From assembly GCA_964346145.1 (NCBI GenBank), contig CAYFTL010000007.1:1-64000 (forward strand): a DNA stretch of 64,000 bases. Reading direction: 5' to 3'. Made by a program: the position numbers and the translations under genes. This document shows, one piece after another, positions 8,168 through 20,211 of the stretch. The notes beneath the pieces are model-generated. The model searched no databases. It had not been told where the DNA came from and worked only from the letters and a program-made list of their open reading frames with translations. Source of the stretch: CAYFTL01 sp964346145. GTDB taxonomy: Bacteria; Bacillota; Clostridia; Christensenellales; Aristaeellaceae. How positions within the stretch are numbered: the stretch's first letter is position 1; every line of letters begins with the position of its first letter.

Positions 8168-9266
8168 TCATGATTTTTGCAGATAAACCGTTACAAAATC
8201 CTCCAGGTCACCGTCCATTACCGAAGCAATGTCTCCTTTTTCGTATCCGGTTCTATGGTCTTTTACCATAGTATATGGTTGAAATACGTACGAACGAATC
8301 TGACTGCCCCATTCGATGTTTTTGAACTCGCCCTTTACGTCGTCCAGCAATTTCTTTTGCTCTTGCTCTCGAAGTTCGGCCAATTTAGACCGCAACATGC
8401 GCATAGCCGTTTCTTTGTTTTGGGTTTGAGAACGCTCATTTTGACACTGCACTACAATGCCGGTGGGCAAGTGTGTAATACGCACTGCCGAATCCGTTCG
8501 GTTAACGTGCTGTCCACCAGCTCCAGATGCGCGGTAGGTATCGATCCGCAAATCTTCGGGTTTTATTTCTATGCTAGAATCCTCTTCTATTACCGGCGCC
8601 ACGTCAAGCGAGGCGAAGGACGTATGCCTTCTGGCTTGAGAGTCGAACGGTGAAATGCGAACTAGGCGGTGCACGCCACGCTCTCCCTTCATATATCCAT
8701 AAGCATATTCACCGGATACCTCAAAAGTAACCGACTTGATTCCAGCTTCGTCCCCATCCAGCAAGTCGAGTTCCTTCACCTTAAAACCCATGCGCTCAGC
8801 AAATCGCGTGTACATTCGGTAAAGCATCTGCGTCCAATCTTGAGCTTCGGTACCACCTGCTCCCGCATGCAAAGATAACAATGCATCATTGTTATCGTAT
8901 TCGCCTTTGAGAAGTGTAGTCAAGCGCAGCGCTTCCAGATCAGACCTAAGCGTCTCAATTTCTTTGCGGATCTCAGCAACCAGACTCTGGTCTTCTTCCT
9001 CCTCCGCCAGCTCTACCAGCACTTCAATGTCTTCGGCATGGGCGCAAAGTTTCTTGTGCTTTTCTATTTTAGCTTCGGCAGCATGCGCTTGCTGATTGAT
9101 TTTCTGCGCGCGCTCCAAATCATCCCAGAATCCCGGGGAAGCCATATCTGCCCTGTACTCCTCCAACTGCTCACTCAAACGAGCGAGGTCAAAGTGAGTC
9201 ACCTGCCTCTACAATCATTTGATTCAGGCTCTGTAAGTCCTGACGGAACCCTTCGGTTTCAATCAC
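8168..9266 (-). CDS. prfB: Peptide chain release factor 2, made by programmed +1 frameshift
   Basis: RF2 reads UGA and UAA stop codons. The gene is split: a 25-codon leader starts at a GTG (9264-9266) seven bases after AGGGGGA and runs to CTT TGA C. The in-frame TGA is at 9189-9191. Skipping one base continues into DLARLSEQLEEYRADMASPG and the main body. This is the classic RF2 autoregulatory shift, with an SD-like AGGTGA just upstream. The body shows the peptidyl-hydrolase motif GAGGQHVNRTDSAVRITHLP and ends YLQKS. In the usual SPF position I see the sequence LRIDTYRASG just before GGQ. Total about 365 residues. Confidence 0.93.
9189..9194 (-). promoter_or_regulatory. prfB programmed frameshift site CTTTGA
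   Basis: The slippery CTT (9192-9194) with the in-frame stop TGA (9189-9191) followed by C is the conserved bacterial RF2 recoding site. Low RF2 slows termination at this UGA and favours the +1 shift that makes more RF2. Confidence 0.9.
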
Positions 9267-9333
9267 GTGTTTGTCCCCCTTCACAATGCTTCTCCAAGCA
9301 TTTATTTTTTTCTATTTGTTGGCTGCTACTTTT

Positions 9334-12033
<2,700 letters not shown>

Positions 12034-12244
12034 TACTACTCCTCAAAAAATCTACGCATCGACCGCGCCCATTATTTTAAAATCATCATATTATTATAGC
12101 ATTCTTATGCCTTGCGCGCAACAAAACAGCATCAACTCCAGGCCCATGCTTGATTATTTATTTCCGGCCCTTTTTCTTCATAAGGCGCTATTTTATAAGA
12201 CAGTTTCCAGCTTTGTAAAGTTGCAATCAATGCCCTTTCACCTT

Positions 12245-12808
12245 CTATGGGTTCCACAGTTTTTTTTCACTGGTAGATACGGCCACCGCTCCGGAAACGA
12301 GGGCGTCGTGCACCTCCTGCTTTTCGGTCACCATCCCCCCCGCGATAATCGGACACTCCAGTTCATCATTCAACAGCGTAATCGCTTTGGGAATCAGACC
12401 GGGCAGCAGCTCCACCATGTCGGGCGGCGATTTCTTGAGCAGGCTTATCCCTTTGCCGATGGAGGTTGAATCCATCAAAAACAAGCGCTGTATGGTCATC
12501 AATCCTTGACCGGCAGCTCGTTTCAGCAACGGCGCTTTGGTCGAAATTACCCCATCCGGGCGAATATAGGTTGCACACCAATCCACAGCCGCGTTGTCTT
12601 TGCCCAGTCCTTCACACAAATCCAAGTGCACAAACACCACCTTTTCATTTCTGTGAGCGATATTGCATATTTCAGGCAAATTCATTATGTTGCTCCCCAG
12701 CAAAAAAATGATTTGGACGTTGCTGTGTGCCGCAAGCTCCATATCGCCAAAATCCTTCACCGCTGCAATCACCGGATACCGCTTCATGCTCTTTAACAAA
12801 CTCTCCAT
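12245..12808 (-). CDS. glpP: Glycerol-3-phosphate responsive antiterminator GlpP
   Basis: A TIM-barrel RNA-binding protein of 187 residues that, in Bacillus subtilis, lets RNA polymerase read through leader terminators of glycerol genes when glycerol-3-phosphate is high. Recognised by PVIAAVKDFGDMELA at the N-terminus, QIIFLLGSNIMNL, VFVHLDLCEGLG, GVISTKAPLLKRA and VELLPGLIPKAI near the C-terminus. I use the ATG at 12808; a longer frame exists, but its first codons fall inside the predicted promoter. No glpF, glpK or glpD lies in the window, so its targets are elsewhere. Confidence 0.87.
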   Translation of the reverse strand: MESLLKSMKRYPVIAAVKDFGDMELAAHSNVQIIFLLGSNIMNLPEICNIAHRNEKVVFVHLDLCEGLGKDNAAVDWCATYIRPDGVISTKAPLLKRAAGQGLMTIQRLFLMDSTSIGKGISLLKKSPPDMVELLPGLIPKAITLLNDELECPIIAGGMVTEKQEVHDALVSGAVAVSTSEKKLWNP

Positions 12809-12865
12809 ATTCAACGCTCCACCATCCCTATACTCCGCGTTTCTTTTTGCTGGTTTCCCGTGTGC

Positions 12866-12894
12866 ATCATACCACACTCCATTCGATTCTCCAA
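12866..12894 (-). promoter_or_regulatory. Predicted glpP promoter
   Basis: Minus-strand -35 TTGGAG (12889-12894) and -10 TATGAT (12866-12871) are 17 bp apart, about 60 bp upstream of the chosen glpP ATG. This supports the shorter start. Confidence 0.55.
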
Positions 12895-12991
12895 CTGATT
12901 CATCCGGCATTTTGCGTGTTATAATAACACCATAAGCCTTATAGGGTCTCCCTATTTTTTATTGTCTATAACGATCACGGAGGAATCACCT

Positions 12992-14158
12992 GTGTTTACA
13001 CGCTTGTTTAAATATCTTATTCCGAGCAAAACCCACTCTTTGTCGACCGCGACCCGCGAGCGCTACGGCGTTGCCGCCGGAATCGTCGGCGTGGTTTGCA
13101 ACCTTATCCTGTTTGCCATCAAGCTTCCCGCCGGAATCCTGAGTGGCAGCATTTCCATCCAGTCGGACGCCTTCAACAACCTGTCCGATATGGGTTCCTC
13201 CATCACCGCCATCATCGGTTCCAAGATTGCCGCCCAGCAACCTGATCGCGAGCACCCGTTCGGCCATGGGCGCATGGAGTACATCGCTTCCCTCATGATA
13301 TCTTTTATTATCCTGTTTGTCGGTTTGGAGCTTCTCATCAGTTCGGCAAGAAGTTTTTTCAACCCCGAACCCATTTATACAAGCTTGCTCAGCACCATAA
13401 TTTTAATTGTCTCTATTGTAATTAAACTGGGCATGTATCTGTATAACCGCGCTTTGGGCAACGCAATCGCTTCCGGCGTTTTGTTGGCCACGGCAACCGA
13501 CAGTAGAAATGACGTTGTCATCACCACTGCAGTGTTGATTTGTTCTTGGTTAGACCCTTATATAAATTTCCCCATCGATGCCGTCACCGGGACAATCGTA
13601 TCCTTTTTTATATTGTTCTCTGGATTCTCTATCGCGAAAGATACAATCAATCAATTGCTGGGTGCAAAGGCCGATCCACAGTTAGCCGAAAAGATCGAAC
13701 AATACGCGTTAGAAGGCCGGAACATACTAGGCATGCACGATTTGGTGATTCATGAATATGGACCGGGGCGAATCATGGCCTCGGCCCATGTGGAGGTGCC
13801 CCACAACATACAATTGGTAGAAATACACGAAGATATTGACGCAATAGAGCAACAAATCAAGCAAGAGTTGGGCGTAGATATTGTGATTCATTGCGATCCC
13901 ATGTCGATCAACGATGCCCAGGCTGAAATGGCACGAAAACAGCTCGAGCAAGTCATTAATTCTATAGATCCCAGGCTTAGCACCCATGACTTTCGCATTA
14001 CCCACGTGCATCAACACATTAATTTAATCTTTGATTTGAGTGTCCCCTTTGAGTTCACCGCCCAACAGCGTATGCGCACGGTTCGCCATATTAGCATAGA
14101 AATGCGCGACATCAATCCCAAATACCGGTGCGTTATCCGGATTGATGATCCCATTTAA
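12992..14158 (+). CDS. Cation diffusion facilitator (CDF) family metal exporter
   Basis: A 388-residue secondary transporter that exports divalent metals (Zn, Mn, Co or Fe) against protons. Helices run from about residue 25 to 210. The metal site is visible as SDAFNNLSDMGSS in helix 2 and LLATATDSRNDVV in helix 5, plus the HPFGHGRMEY loop. A long cytoplasmic C-terminal part holds two ferredoxin-like dimerisation segments, HDLVIHEYGPGRIMASAHVE and a second repeat after residue 310. The GTG start at 12992 has GGAGG eight bases upstream. The metal specificity cannot be told from sequence. It diverges from glpP. Confidence 0.9.
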   Translation: MFTRLFKYLIPSKTHSLSTATRERYGVAAGIVGVVCNLILFAIKLPAGILSGSISIQSDAFNNLSDMGSSITAIIGSKIAAQQPDREHPFGHGRMEYIASLMISFIILFVGLELLISSARSFFNPEPIYTSLLSTIILIVSIVIKLGMYLYNRALGNAIASGVLLATATDSRNDVVITTAVLICSWLDPYINFPIDAVTGTIVSFFILFSGFSIAKDTINQLLGAKADPQLAEKIEQYALEGRNILGMHDLVIHEYGPGRIMASAHVEVPHNIQLVEIHEDIDAIEQQIKQELGVDIVIHCDPMSINDAQAEMARKQLEQVINSIDPRLSTHDFRITHVHQHINLIFDLSVPFEFTAQQRMRTVRHISIEMRDINPKYRCVIRIDDPI

Positions 14159-14409
14159 AGCCATATTCTACTCACTGTTTATGCATCCGCTCCATATTTT
14201 CACCCTTTGTTTTTTGGCGAAAGTGGGGCGTTTATGCATCATTTTACCCTAATTTTAAGCAAATATCTGTAATCATTTCATAGATTTCCAGCGAAAGCAG
14301 GACTTTTCCGCAAAAGCATCGTATAATTAAGCAAATGTATATTTTCTTGAATATTCATTTGTATATTTGTTATGATTATTCGGCACTCAAAAATATAAGG
14401 AGGCTATGT

Positions 14410-14943
14410 ATGACAGCCCTGTTAAGAAAACAAAAGCGGGATTTAAAAAACAGACAACTGCCTTGGCAAGCTTGGGTCGCCTTGGCTGCATGTCTTGGAA
14501 TCATCGTCTGGCTAATCGTCGCCCAAGTCGGGAAGACGCAAGCCAACCACCTGCTGGCACAAACCAGGGAGCAAATTGCCGTCCGCATTCAAGGTGATAT
14601 GAGTTTGGCATTGAACTCTTTCGATGAGCTGGAGCAAAAAAATGCCACCGGTCAAGCGCAAGCTCTGTCCACCGTGCGGCAGCATATGTATACCGCTTAC
14701 ATCTTAAATGGCATCCTGACCGAAACCTATGGGGATGAATATTCCCTCATCGATAACGAAAACTACTATCAAATGGAATCGGCTTTGGATGAGTACGCCA
14801 AGCAACTGGCTCTCGGGCATTCGGGCAGCGAAGTAAAGTACTCCCTCGCAGGGCATATGAACCAAATTGCTTCCACATTGAACAGCCGTTTTGGCGTCAA
14901 CGGCTTATTGCCTAAGACAGCGCTCAACTCGACCGCACCTTAA
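14410..14943 (+). CDS. Unknown single-pass membrane protein
   Basis: A 177-residue protein that I do not recognise. A basic N-terminus (LLRKQKRDLKNRQ) is followed by one membrane helix, about residues 19-40 (WVALAACLGIIVWLIVAQVG). The rest is soluble, polar and mostly helical by composition, so it is predicted to face outside (N-in). AAGGAGG lies six bases before the ATG at 14410. It stands alone between the CDF exporter and GH130. The 250 bp upstream are AT-rich, with no structure that I could assign. Confidence 0.7.
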   Translation: MTALLRKQKRDLKNRQLPWQAWVALAACLGIIVWLIVAQVGKTQANHLLAQTREQIAVRIQGDMSLALNSFDELEQKNATGQAQALSTVRQHMYTAYILNGILTETYGDEYSLIDNENYYQMESALDEYAKQLALGHSGSEVKYSLAGHMNQIASTLNSRFGVNGLLPKTALNSTAP

Positions 14944-15106
14944 TTTCAGGTATAAAAAGGGTAAGTGCCATCCTTCTTTTCAGCGTGATAAAGGATTTTT
15001 ATATACTTTGATCGAAATCTTATATGGTATATAGTATTATGTCATTGTTATTAGTATATGCTTTTACTCATATACCAACAACTAACGCTTGAAGGAGGTC
15101 ATTCTC

Positions 15107-16081
15107 ATGCCTAAAATTATCGGTGCTTCTTTGCCCAACATTCCCTGGGAAGACAAACCGGTCGACTGCACAGAGCCTATCTGGCGCTCCAGTTTAAACC
15201 CCATCGTTCCGCGCAATGCTATCCCCTGCGCGAACAGCATCTTTAATAGCGCCGTGGTTCCCTTTGATGGCAAGTTTGCAGGCGTATTCCGCGTAGACAA
15301 TAAGGAACGGGAAATGCGCATCCACAGCGCGTTCAGCGATGATGGCATCCACTGGAATATCGACCACGACGGTTGGAATTTGGTAAACGATATAGAGGAG
15401 CTGGGGTCCTTCGTTTATGGTTACGATCCGCGCGTATGTGAAATTGACGGCGAATATATTGTCACTTGGTGCAATTACTTTCACGGCCCCACCATCGGCG
15501 TGGCTACCACCAAAGATTTTAAAACCTATCACCAAAAAGAAAACGCATATTTGCCTTTTAACCGCAACGGAGTCATGTTCCCGCGGAAAATAAACGGCAA
15601 CTACCTGATGCTTTCGCGTCCCAGCGATAATGGCCATACCCCCTTCGGCGATATTTATTGCAGTGAAAGCCCCGATCTCGTCTACTGGGGCAAACACCGC
15701 TATGTCATGGGCACCACAGCCGGGTGGCAATCCACCAAAATTGGCGCCGGGCCCATCCCCATCGAGACTACCGAAGGCTGGCTCTTATTTTACCACGGTG
15801 TCTTAACCAGCTGTAACGGCTTTGTGTACAGCTTCGGAGCAGCGTTGTTAGACTTGGATCAACCCTGGAAAGTAATCCGCCGGGCCAAACCCTACTTGCT
15901 CAGCCCACAAACCCTTTACGAATGCGTGGGTGATGTGCCCAACGTGGCTTTCCCTTGTGCCGCTCTTTCCGATGCCGACACCGGACGCATCAGCATTTAT
16001 TACGGCGGTGCCGACACGGTTATCTGCATGGCTCATTGCCAAGTCGACGAAATTATCGATTTTATTTATCAAAATAGCTAA
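15107..16081 (+). CDS. GH130-family glycoside phosphorylase (probably acts on beta-mannosides)
   Basis: A 324-residue five-bladed beta-propeller enzyme of family GH130, which phosphorolyses (rarely hydrolyses) beta-1,2- or beta-1,4-mannosides, releasing mannose-1-phosphate. Seen are FAGVFRVDNKEREMRIH with the likely proton-donor Asp, YGYDPRVCEIDGEYIVTWCN, MFPRKINGNYLMLSRPSDNG, and the phosphate-side GWLLFYHG and Arg/His residues, followed by YYGGADTVICMA. No signal peptide, so cytoplasmic. GAAGGAGG precedes the ATG at 15107. No mannoside transporter or epimerase adjoins it, so the exact disaccharide is unknown. Confidence 0.88.
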   Translation: MPKIIGASLPNIPWEDKPVDCTEPIWRSSLNPIVPRNAIPCANSIFNSAVVPFDGKFAGVFRVDNKEREMRIHSAFSDDGIHWNIDHDGWNLVNDIEELGSFVYGYDPRVCEIDGEYIVTWCNYFHGPTIGVATTKDFKTYHQKENAYLPFNRNGVMFPRKINGNYLMLSRPSDNGHTPFGDIYCSESPDLVYWGKHRYVMGTTAGWQSTKIGAGPIPIETTEGWLLFYHGVLTSCNGFVYSFGAALLDLDQPWKVIRRAKPYLLSPQTLYECVGDVPNVAFPCAALSDADTGRISIYYGGADTVICMAHCQVDEIIDFIYQNS

Positions 16082-16115
16082 ATACTTTTCATTTTTCGTA
16101 AACATCCAAACAATC

Positions 16116-16152
16116 AAAGATAGTCCCATACAAATTGCATGGGACTATCTTT
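16116..16152 (+). terminator. Bidirectional terminator between convergent genes
   Basis: A perfect 14-bp stem (AAAGATAGTCCCAT with ATGGGACTATCTTT, 9-nt loop) lies between GH130 (+) and the membrane protein at 16160 (-). Its A- and T-rich ends can act in both directions. Confidence 0.8.
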
Positions 16153-16159
16153 ATTTAAA

Positions 16160-16798
16160 TTATTGCATATACGTTTTGGCAAACGCGCTCAAACTCGCAA
16201 TTACCAAAGGAGCCAACACCTTCGCATACTGTCCAATATCCTTAGGCCTGTGAAATTCAGAAGGATTCCCTTTAAACGCAAGCCATTTTTGAAACCCTAT
16301 AAAAATTCGTTTTCCTTCTAGTCCTATAATAAAAATCATATACGCCACTAGACCACCGGCAAAAATTGCCCATAACCCAACTTCTAACCATAGGGGAGAA
16401 TGCACATCCAATACCCATACGAGCAGAATTTCAGCCGCAAAAAACAAAACGAAGCTAATGCCACATTTTAAACCATATTCGTTCCAAAAATCCGCACTAC
16501 TTTGATTTATTCGTTCACTTTTAATAACGCTGCGCATTTTGCCCATATATTTTCGCACCTTGAGCTTGCTTTGAGTGCGATAACTCGTATTAATAAGAGC
16601 CGAAAAGTATAGATCGTATATATGATATAGCGCTCTTCGCCTTGCTTTCTTGCCGATGGAATCCTCCTGAGAAATCACAACCGCATCGTCGTAGAGCATT
16701 TTGAGTTCATCAAAATGCTCGCCCAAGCTGAAGCGATTCTTTTCTACCAACTCAAAGGAACTTTTCAACACGGCCAATTCCACTTGCGTCTGGCTCAA
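16160..16798 (-). CDS. Unknown two-helix membrane protein, possible frame disruption at its start
   Basis: A 212-residue protein without a family I can name. The N-terminal half is charged and helical (KNRFSLGEHFDELKMLYDDA, ALYHIYDLYFSALINTSYRT). Two adjacent membrane helices follow near residues 112-132 (CGISFVLFFAAEILLVWVLD) and 137-160. The tail is weakly amphipathic. The only in-frame start is a TTG at 16798 without a ribosome site. A well-placed AAGGAG and ATG at 16848 open a 17-codon frame whose TGA overlaps that TTG, so either translational coupling or a one-base indel in CTCTTTTG fuses the two. Confidence 0.6.
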   Translation of the reverse strand: MSQTQVELAVLKSSFELVEKNRFSLGEHFDELKMLYDDAVVISQEDSIGKKARRRALYHIYDLYFSALINTSYRTQSKLKVRKYMGKMRSVIKSERINQSSADFWNEYGLKCGISFVLFFAAEILLVWVLDVHSPLWLEVGLWAIFAGGLVAYMIFIIGLEGKRIFIGFQKWLAFKGNPSEFHRPKDIGQYAKVLAPLVIASLSAFAKTYMQ

Positions 16799-16925
16799 AA
16801 GAGTGTCGTCTTCATATTTTTTACGAGCATCGCTCCATGATCGGACATAGTTTCTCCTTACCCTTATAATGCGTATACCATTTCTCTACCAAATGATATG
16901 CACATCGGTTCTCTGTATTTTACAG

Positions 16926-17843
16926 CTAAAATCCGTCTGCCGACCACCAAGTAAGCTGAGCAAAAGCCCGCACCAAATCTGCGCCGCTTTCAATCCGCTG
17001 TCCACCCAGTGTAAAGGCATGATTTAATCGCACCATTGTGCCCAAGCTCTCGCTGTAGTTGGCCGAAACGCAGCCGGGCAGCAGCGCTTCCGGTACCAGC
17101 AGCCGCTCTACCAAATTTTGTTGCAAGGCAAGCTGCTTAAATGCAGGCAACAGAATATCCACATCGGGCTTTTGTCCAAATTCCCGTATCGCAATCCGCT
17201 TTTCGTTCGCTTCAAAATCCAGGTAAGCCACCAATTCCCCACCCTTTACCAAAGCGTAGGGCGCCTTCACTTCGCTGCGAATCCATTGCGCCCAATAATC
17301 CGGATGATCGCGCAGAATTACGCCGTCCAAACCACTGGAATACAATTCATAAATGCCACGGATCGCCGCCCAATCCCCCTCTTCAACCGGCCTCAAAGCG
17401 TAATCCTCAGCAAGGCCCACGATATTACTCAAATCCACATTGATCTGACGATTGGGGACCGTCATCCAGCCGTAACGGGCATAATGCCTGTTTGTACCCG
17501 TAAACAGCATGGATATAGGCATATTTTTGCGGTTCATATAGTCAATGGCCATATGCAGCAGCTTCCCGCTTAACCCTTGCCGCCTAAATTCATCTTTGGT
17601 GGACACTTCCCCAATGCCGCCGAAATCCACAGCGCAGCCGCACAAATACATTTTGCGGGTAAATACGCGCAAAGTGCTGGCGATCACTCCCGATTCCACA
17701 GCCACGAAAATTCCTTCGAAATCCGTGCTCGGATCGTTCTCAATGTGCCGCAAAAAGTACTCCGGTCCGGTTTCGGCAAATACCTGTCCAGTATGCTCCA
17801 CCCATTGTGTTAACTCTTCTTTTTTAAGAGCTCTAAATTCCAT
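16926..17843 (-). CDS. Eis-like GNAT N-acetyltransferase
   Basis: A 305-residue acetyl-CoA-dependent acyltransferase. The N-terminal GNAT fold shows GGIGEVSTKDEFRRQGLSGK, the acetyl-CoA-binding V/I-x-x-x-x-R-x-x-G-x-G/S loop, then LLHMAIDYMNRKNMPISMLF and HYARYGWMTVP. The second half looks like a degenerate second GNAT unit, as in Eis-type proteins. The substrate is unknown. GAGGAG is seven bases before the ATG at 17843, and rmuC ends 18 bp upstream, so the two are probably one operon. Confidence 0.8.
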   Translation of the reverse strand: MEFRALKKEELTQWVEHTGQVFAETGPEYFLRHIENDPSTDFEGIFVAVESGVIASTLRVFTRKMYLCGCAVDFGGIGEVSTKDEFRRQGLSGKLLHMAIDYMNRKNMPISMLFTGTNRHYARYGWMTVPNRQINVDLSNIVGLAEDYALRPVEEGDWAAIRGIYELYSSGLDGVILRDHPDYWAQWIRSEVKAPYALVKGGELVAYLDFEANEKRIAIREFGQKPDVDILLPAFKQLALQQNLVERLLVPEALLPGCVSANYSESLGTMVRLNHAFTLGGQRIESGADLVRAFAQLTWWSADGF

Positions 17844-17861
17844 AAATGTATCTCCTCTCAT

Positions 17862-19337
17862 TTAGTTTGCGTTTTCATTGATATCTGCTCCTTCGGGCAG
17901 TTCTTCGTCACTTTCCTCGTCCAGCAACCTGCGCACATCTTGGCCATTCAGCTCCTGAACGTCTCTCAACTTTCGTTGAATGGTGCGCGTCTTTCGCGTC
18001 GCACTTTCTATGCTGGCCGAAGCCTGATGCATCTGCTTTTGGGTCTTGTCCAGCAAGTCGGCGAAACGACCAAATTCTGTTTTTACCGCACCCAGCAGCA
18101 CCCAGACCTCACTGGATCTGCGCTCTATTGCTAGCGTCTTAAAGCCCATTTGCAGGCTGTTAAGCAATGCCGCCAGCGTTGTTGGCCCGGTCACCACCAC
18201 TCTATGGTCCTGTTGCAGCGTTTCAAACAAGCCTGGCCTGCGCAAGACTTCGGCATACAAACCTTCTACAGGCAAAAACATAACCGCAAAATCGGTGGTA
18301 TAAGGTGGCTCTATATATTTATCCTGTATACGCTTGGCCTCCAATTTAATGGCTTGCTCCAATTTGCGGCCACACTGTTCCACCTGTGCCTGATCTCCAC
18401 CATCTATCGCTTCCAACAGGCGCTCGTAATCGGCCTGTGGAAACTTGGCATCGATGGGCAATAGAACGGGTTCACCCGACCGATCGCTGCCGGGCAACTT
18501 CACTGCAAACTCTACCCGTTCGGTACTGTTCGGCTTTACCGTCGTGTTTCCACAATACTGATCAGGGGCAAGCACTTGTTCCAGCAATGCGCCCAGCTGA
18601 ATTTCCCCCCAAATCCCTCTGGTCTTTACGTTGGTCAGCACCCGCTGCAAATTACCCACGTCGCTGGCCAAAGTTTGCATTTCTCCAAGCCCTTTATAGA
18701 CCCGCTCTAGGCGCTGGCTGACCGCTTGGAAGCTTTCGCCCAGCCGTTTGTCCAGAGTTGCATGCAGCTTCTCATCCACCGTAAGGCGCATTTCTTCTAA
18801 TTTTTGATTGTTGTCTTTTTGAAGCGCCTCCATCTTGTTTTCTACCGTTTGGCGCATCTGCTCAACCCGTTTTTCGTTTTGAGAAAGCTTTTCATCCAAA
18901 ATACCGCTGATCTTATCCATCCTGGTTTCGTAAACGTTCAACTTTTCTTCTACAGACTGGCGCATGCTCTCCATGCGCTCTTCTTCAATCCTGCCGGCAT
19001 TTCTCAGCTGCGCAGAAAACGAGTCCAGCTGCGCTTGCTGCGTACGGGCAAACTCGTAAATCTGCTGGGTAATCGAATCGCTCACTCCCCGCAAATTGTG
19101 CGCGCTTTCCTCCCGATTGCGTTGAGCTTCGGCCGAATATTGGTTGTAAACAGCCTCCAGCTTTTGATCCAGCGTTTGCCTGATCATCCGGCTTTGCCGT
19201 TCTAACCGCTTGGTCCTGCGGCTATTTACCCACAGCAGGGCTAAAGCAAGCACAACCAGCATAACCAGCACAATAGCCACCGCCGGAAGCAGCAAACCAG
19301 CTTCTTCCCCTTTGGGCAAACTCATATTCAAATACAT
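17862..19337 (-). CDS. rmuC: RmuC-family DNA recombination protein
   Basis: RmuC proteins limit inversions at short inverted repeats and carry a PD-(D/E)XK-like nuclease core. One membrane helix (about residues 15-36, LPAVAIVLVMLVVLALALLW) anchors it. A long coiled coil, rich in Gln, Glu and Arg, spans roughly residues 40-220. The conserved core follows: TRGIWGEIQLGALLEQVL, YCGNTTVKPNSTERVEFAVK, LPIDAKFPQADYERLLEA, PPYTTDFAVMFLPVEGLYAE and VVTGPTTLAALLNSLQMGFK. The Asp-Ala-Lys of the nuclease motif is intact. Confidence 0.92.
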   Translation of the reverse strand: MYLNMSLPKGEEAGLLLPAVAIVLVMLVVLALALLWVNSRRTKRLERQSRMIRQTLDQKLEAVYNQYSAEAQRNREESAHNLRGVSDSITQQIYEFARTQQAQLDSFSAQLRNAGRIEEERMESMRQSVEEKLNVYETRMDKISGILDEKLSQNEKRVEQMRQTVENKMEALQKDNNQKLEEMRLTVDEKLHATLDKRLGESFQAVSQRLERVYKGLGEMQTLASDVGNLQRVLTNVKTRGIWGEIQLGALLEQVLAPDQYCGNTTVKPNSTERVEFAVKLPGSDRSGEPVLLPIDAKFPQADYERLLEAIDGGDQAQVEQCGRKLEQAIKLEAKRIQDKYIEPPYTTDFAVMFLPVEGLYAEVLRRPGLFETLQQDHRVVVTGPTTLAALLNSLQMGFKTLAIERRSSEVWVLLGAVKTEFGRFADLLDKTQKQMHQASASIESATRKTRTIQRKLRDVQELNGQDVRRLLDEESDEELPEGADINENAN

Positions 19338-19377
19338 ATATACACTTCTTTCACGCATAATCTAAAACATATCATTA

Positions 19378-19406
19378 ATTATACAAGAAAGAAATGCCGA
19401 CCACAA
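19378..19406 (-). promoter_or_regulatory. Predicted rmuC promoter
   Basis: Minus-strand -35 TTGTGG (19401-19406) and -10 TATAAT (19378-19383) are spaced 17 bp apart, about 40 bp upstream of the rmuC ATG at 19337. Confidence 0.6.
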
Positions 19407-19476
19407 GCTAGGCGCATACCTTCTATAGATTGCACATATACTATATACAATATGATATAAGACTGTTTTTGTCCGC

Positions 19477-20166
19477 TCACTGGCCGTAATAAGCGTTATC
19501 CCCATGCTTTCGCAAATAATGCTTGTCCAGCAGTTCTTGCTGCATAGTGCCCAAATTGGGATCCGCCATTTGGTTGTGCCACGCCATAAAGGCCAGCTCT
19601 TCAAGCACCACCGCGTTGTACACCGCTTGGTCGGCATCTTTTCCCCAGCTGAACGGGCCATGACTGGCTACCAGCACCGCAGGCACAGCGTTCGGGTCCA
19701 TTTGTTTAAAGCATTCCACAATCACCTTTCCGGTTTCCAATTCATATTCCCCCGCAATTTCTTGCGCAGTCATCAACCGGGTGCACGGAATGTTTCCATA
19801 AAAATAATCGCCATGGGTTGTGCCCAGCGCAGGAATTTCTCTGCGCGCCTGGGCATAAATAGTGGCCCAACGGCTGTGGGTATGCACAATCCCGCCAATG
19901 TTCTTAAAATTTCTGTACAATTCCAAATGGGTCTGCGTATCGGAGGAGGGCTTGCATCCGCCCTCCACCACCGCTCCGGTCTCAAGGCACACCACCACCA
20001 TATCTTTAACCGTCATAGAATCGTACTCTACGCCGCTGGGCTTTATGACGACCATTCCGCTCTCGCGGTGTATGGCGCTCACATTGCCCCAGGTGAATGT
20101 AACCAGCTTATATTGGGGCAACAGCATGTTTGCCCGATAAACTTGTTGCTTGAGCTGTTCCAACAA
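19477..20166 (-). CDS. araD: L-ribulose-5-phosphate 4-epimerase
   Basis: Converts L-ribulose-5-phosphate to D-xylulose-5-phosphate, linking L-arabinose to the pentose phosphate pathway. Class II aldolase/epimerase fold of 229 residues: TWGNVSAIHRES, VIKPSGVEYDSM, GCKPSSDTQTHLELYRN, the zinc pair in IVHTHSRWATIYAQA, GTTHGDYFYGNIPCTR and the third zinc His region in VLVASHGPFSWGKDADQAVY. The C-terminal HYLRKHGDNAYYGQ is typical of AraD, and distinguishes it from FucA or RhaD. It follows the kinase gene by 45 bp; no araA is visible. Confidence 0.94.
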   Translation of the reverse strand: MLEQLKQQVYRANMLLPQYKLVTFTWGNVSAIHRESGMVVIKPSGVEYDSMTVKDMVVVCLETGAVVEGGCKPSSDTQTHLELYRNFKNIGGIVHTHSRWATIYAQARREIPALGTTHGDYFYGNIPCTRLMTAQEIAGEYELETGKVIVECFKQMDPNAVPAVLVASHGPFSWGKDADQAVYNAVVLEELAFMAWHNQMADPNLGTMQQELLDKHYLRKHGDNAYYGQ

Positions 20167-20211
20167 AATATCCTCTCTCCCTTTTCAATTCCTTCAGCAA
20201 TCGGCTGCATT

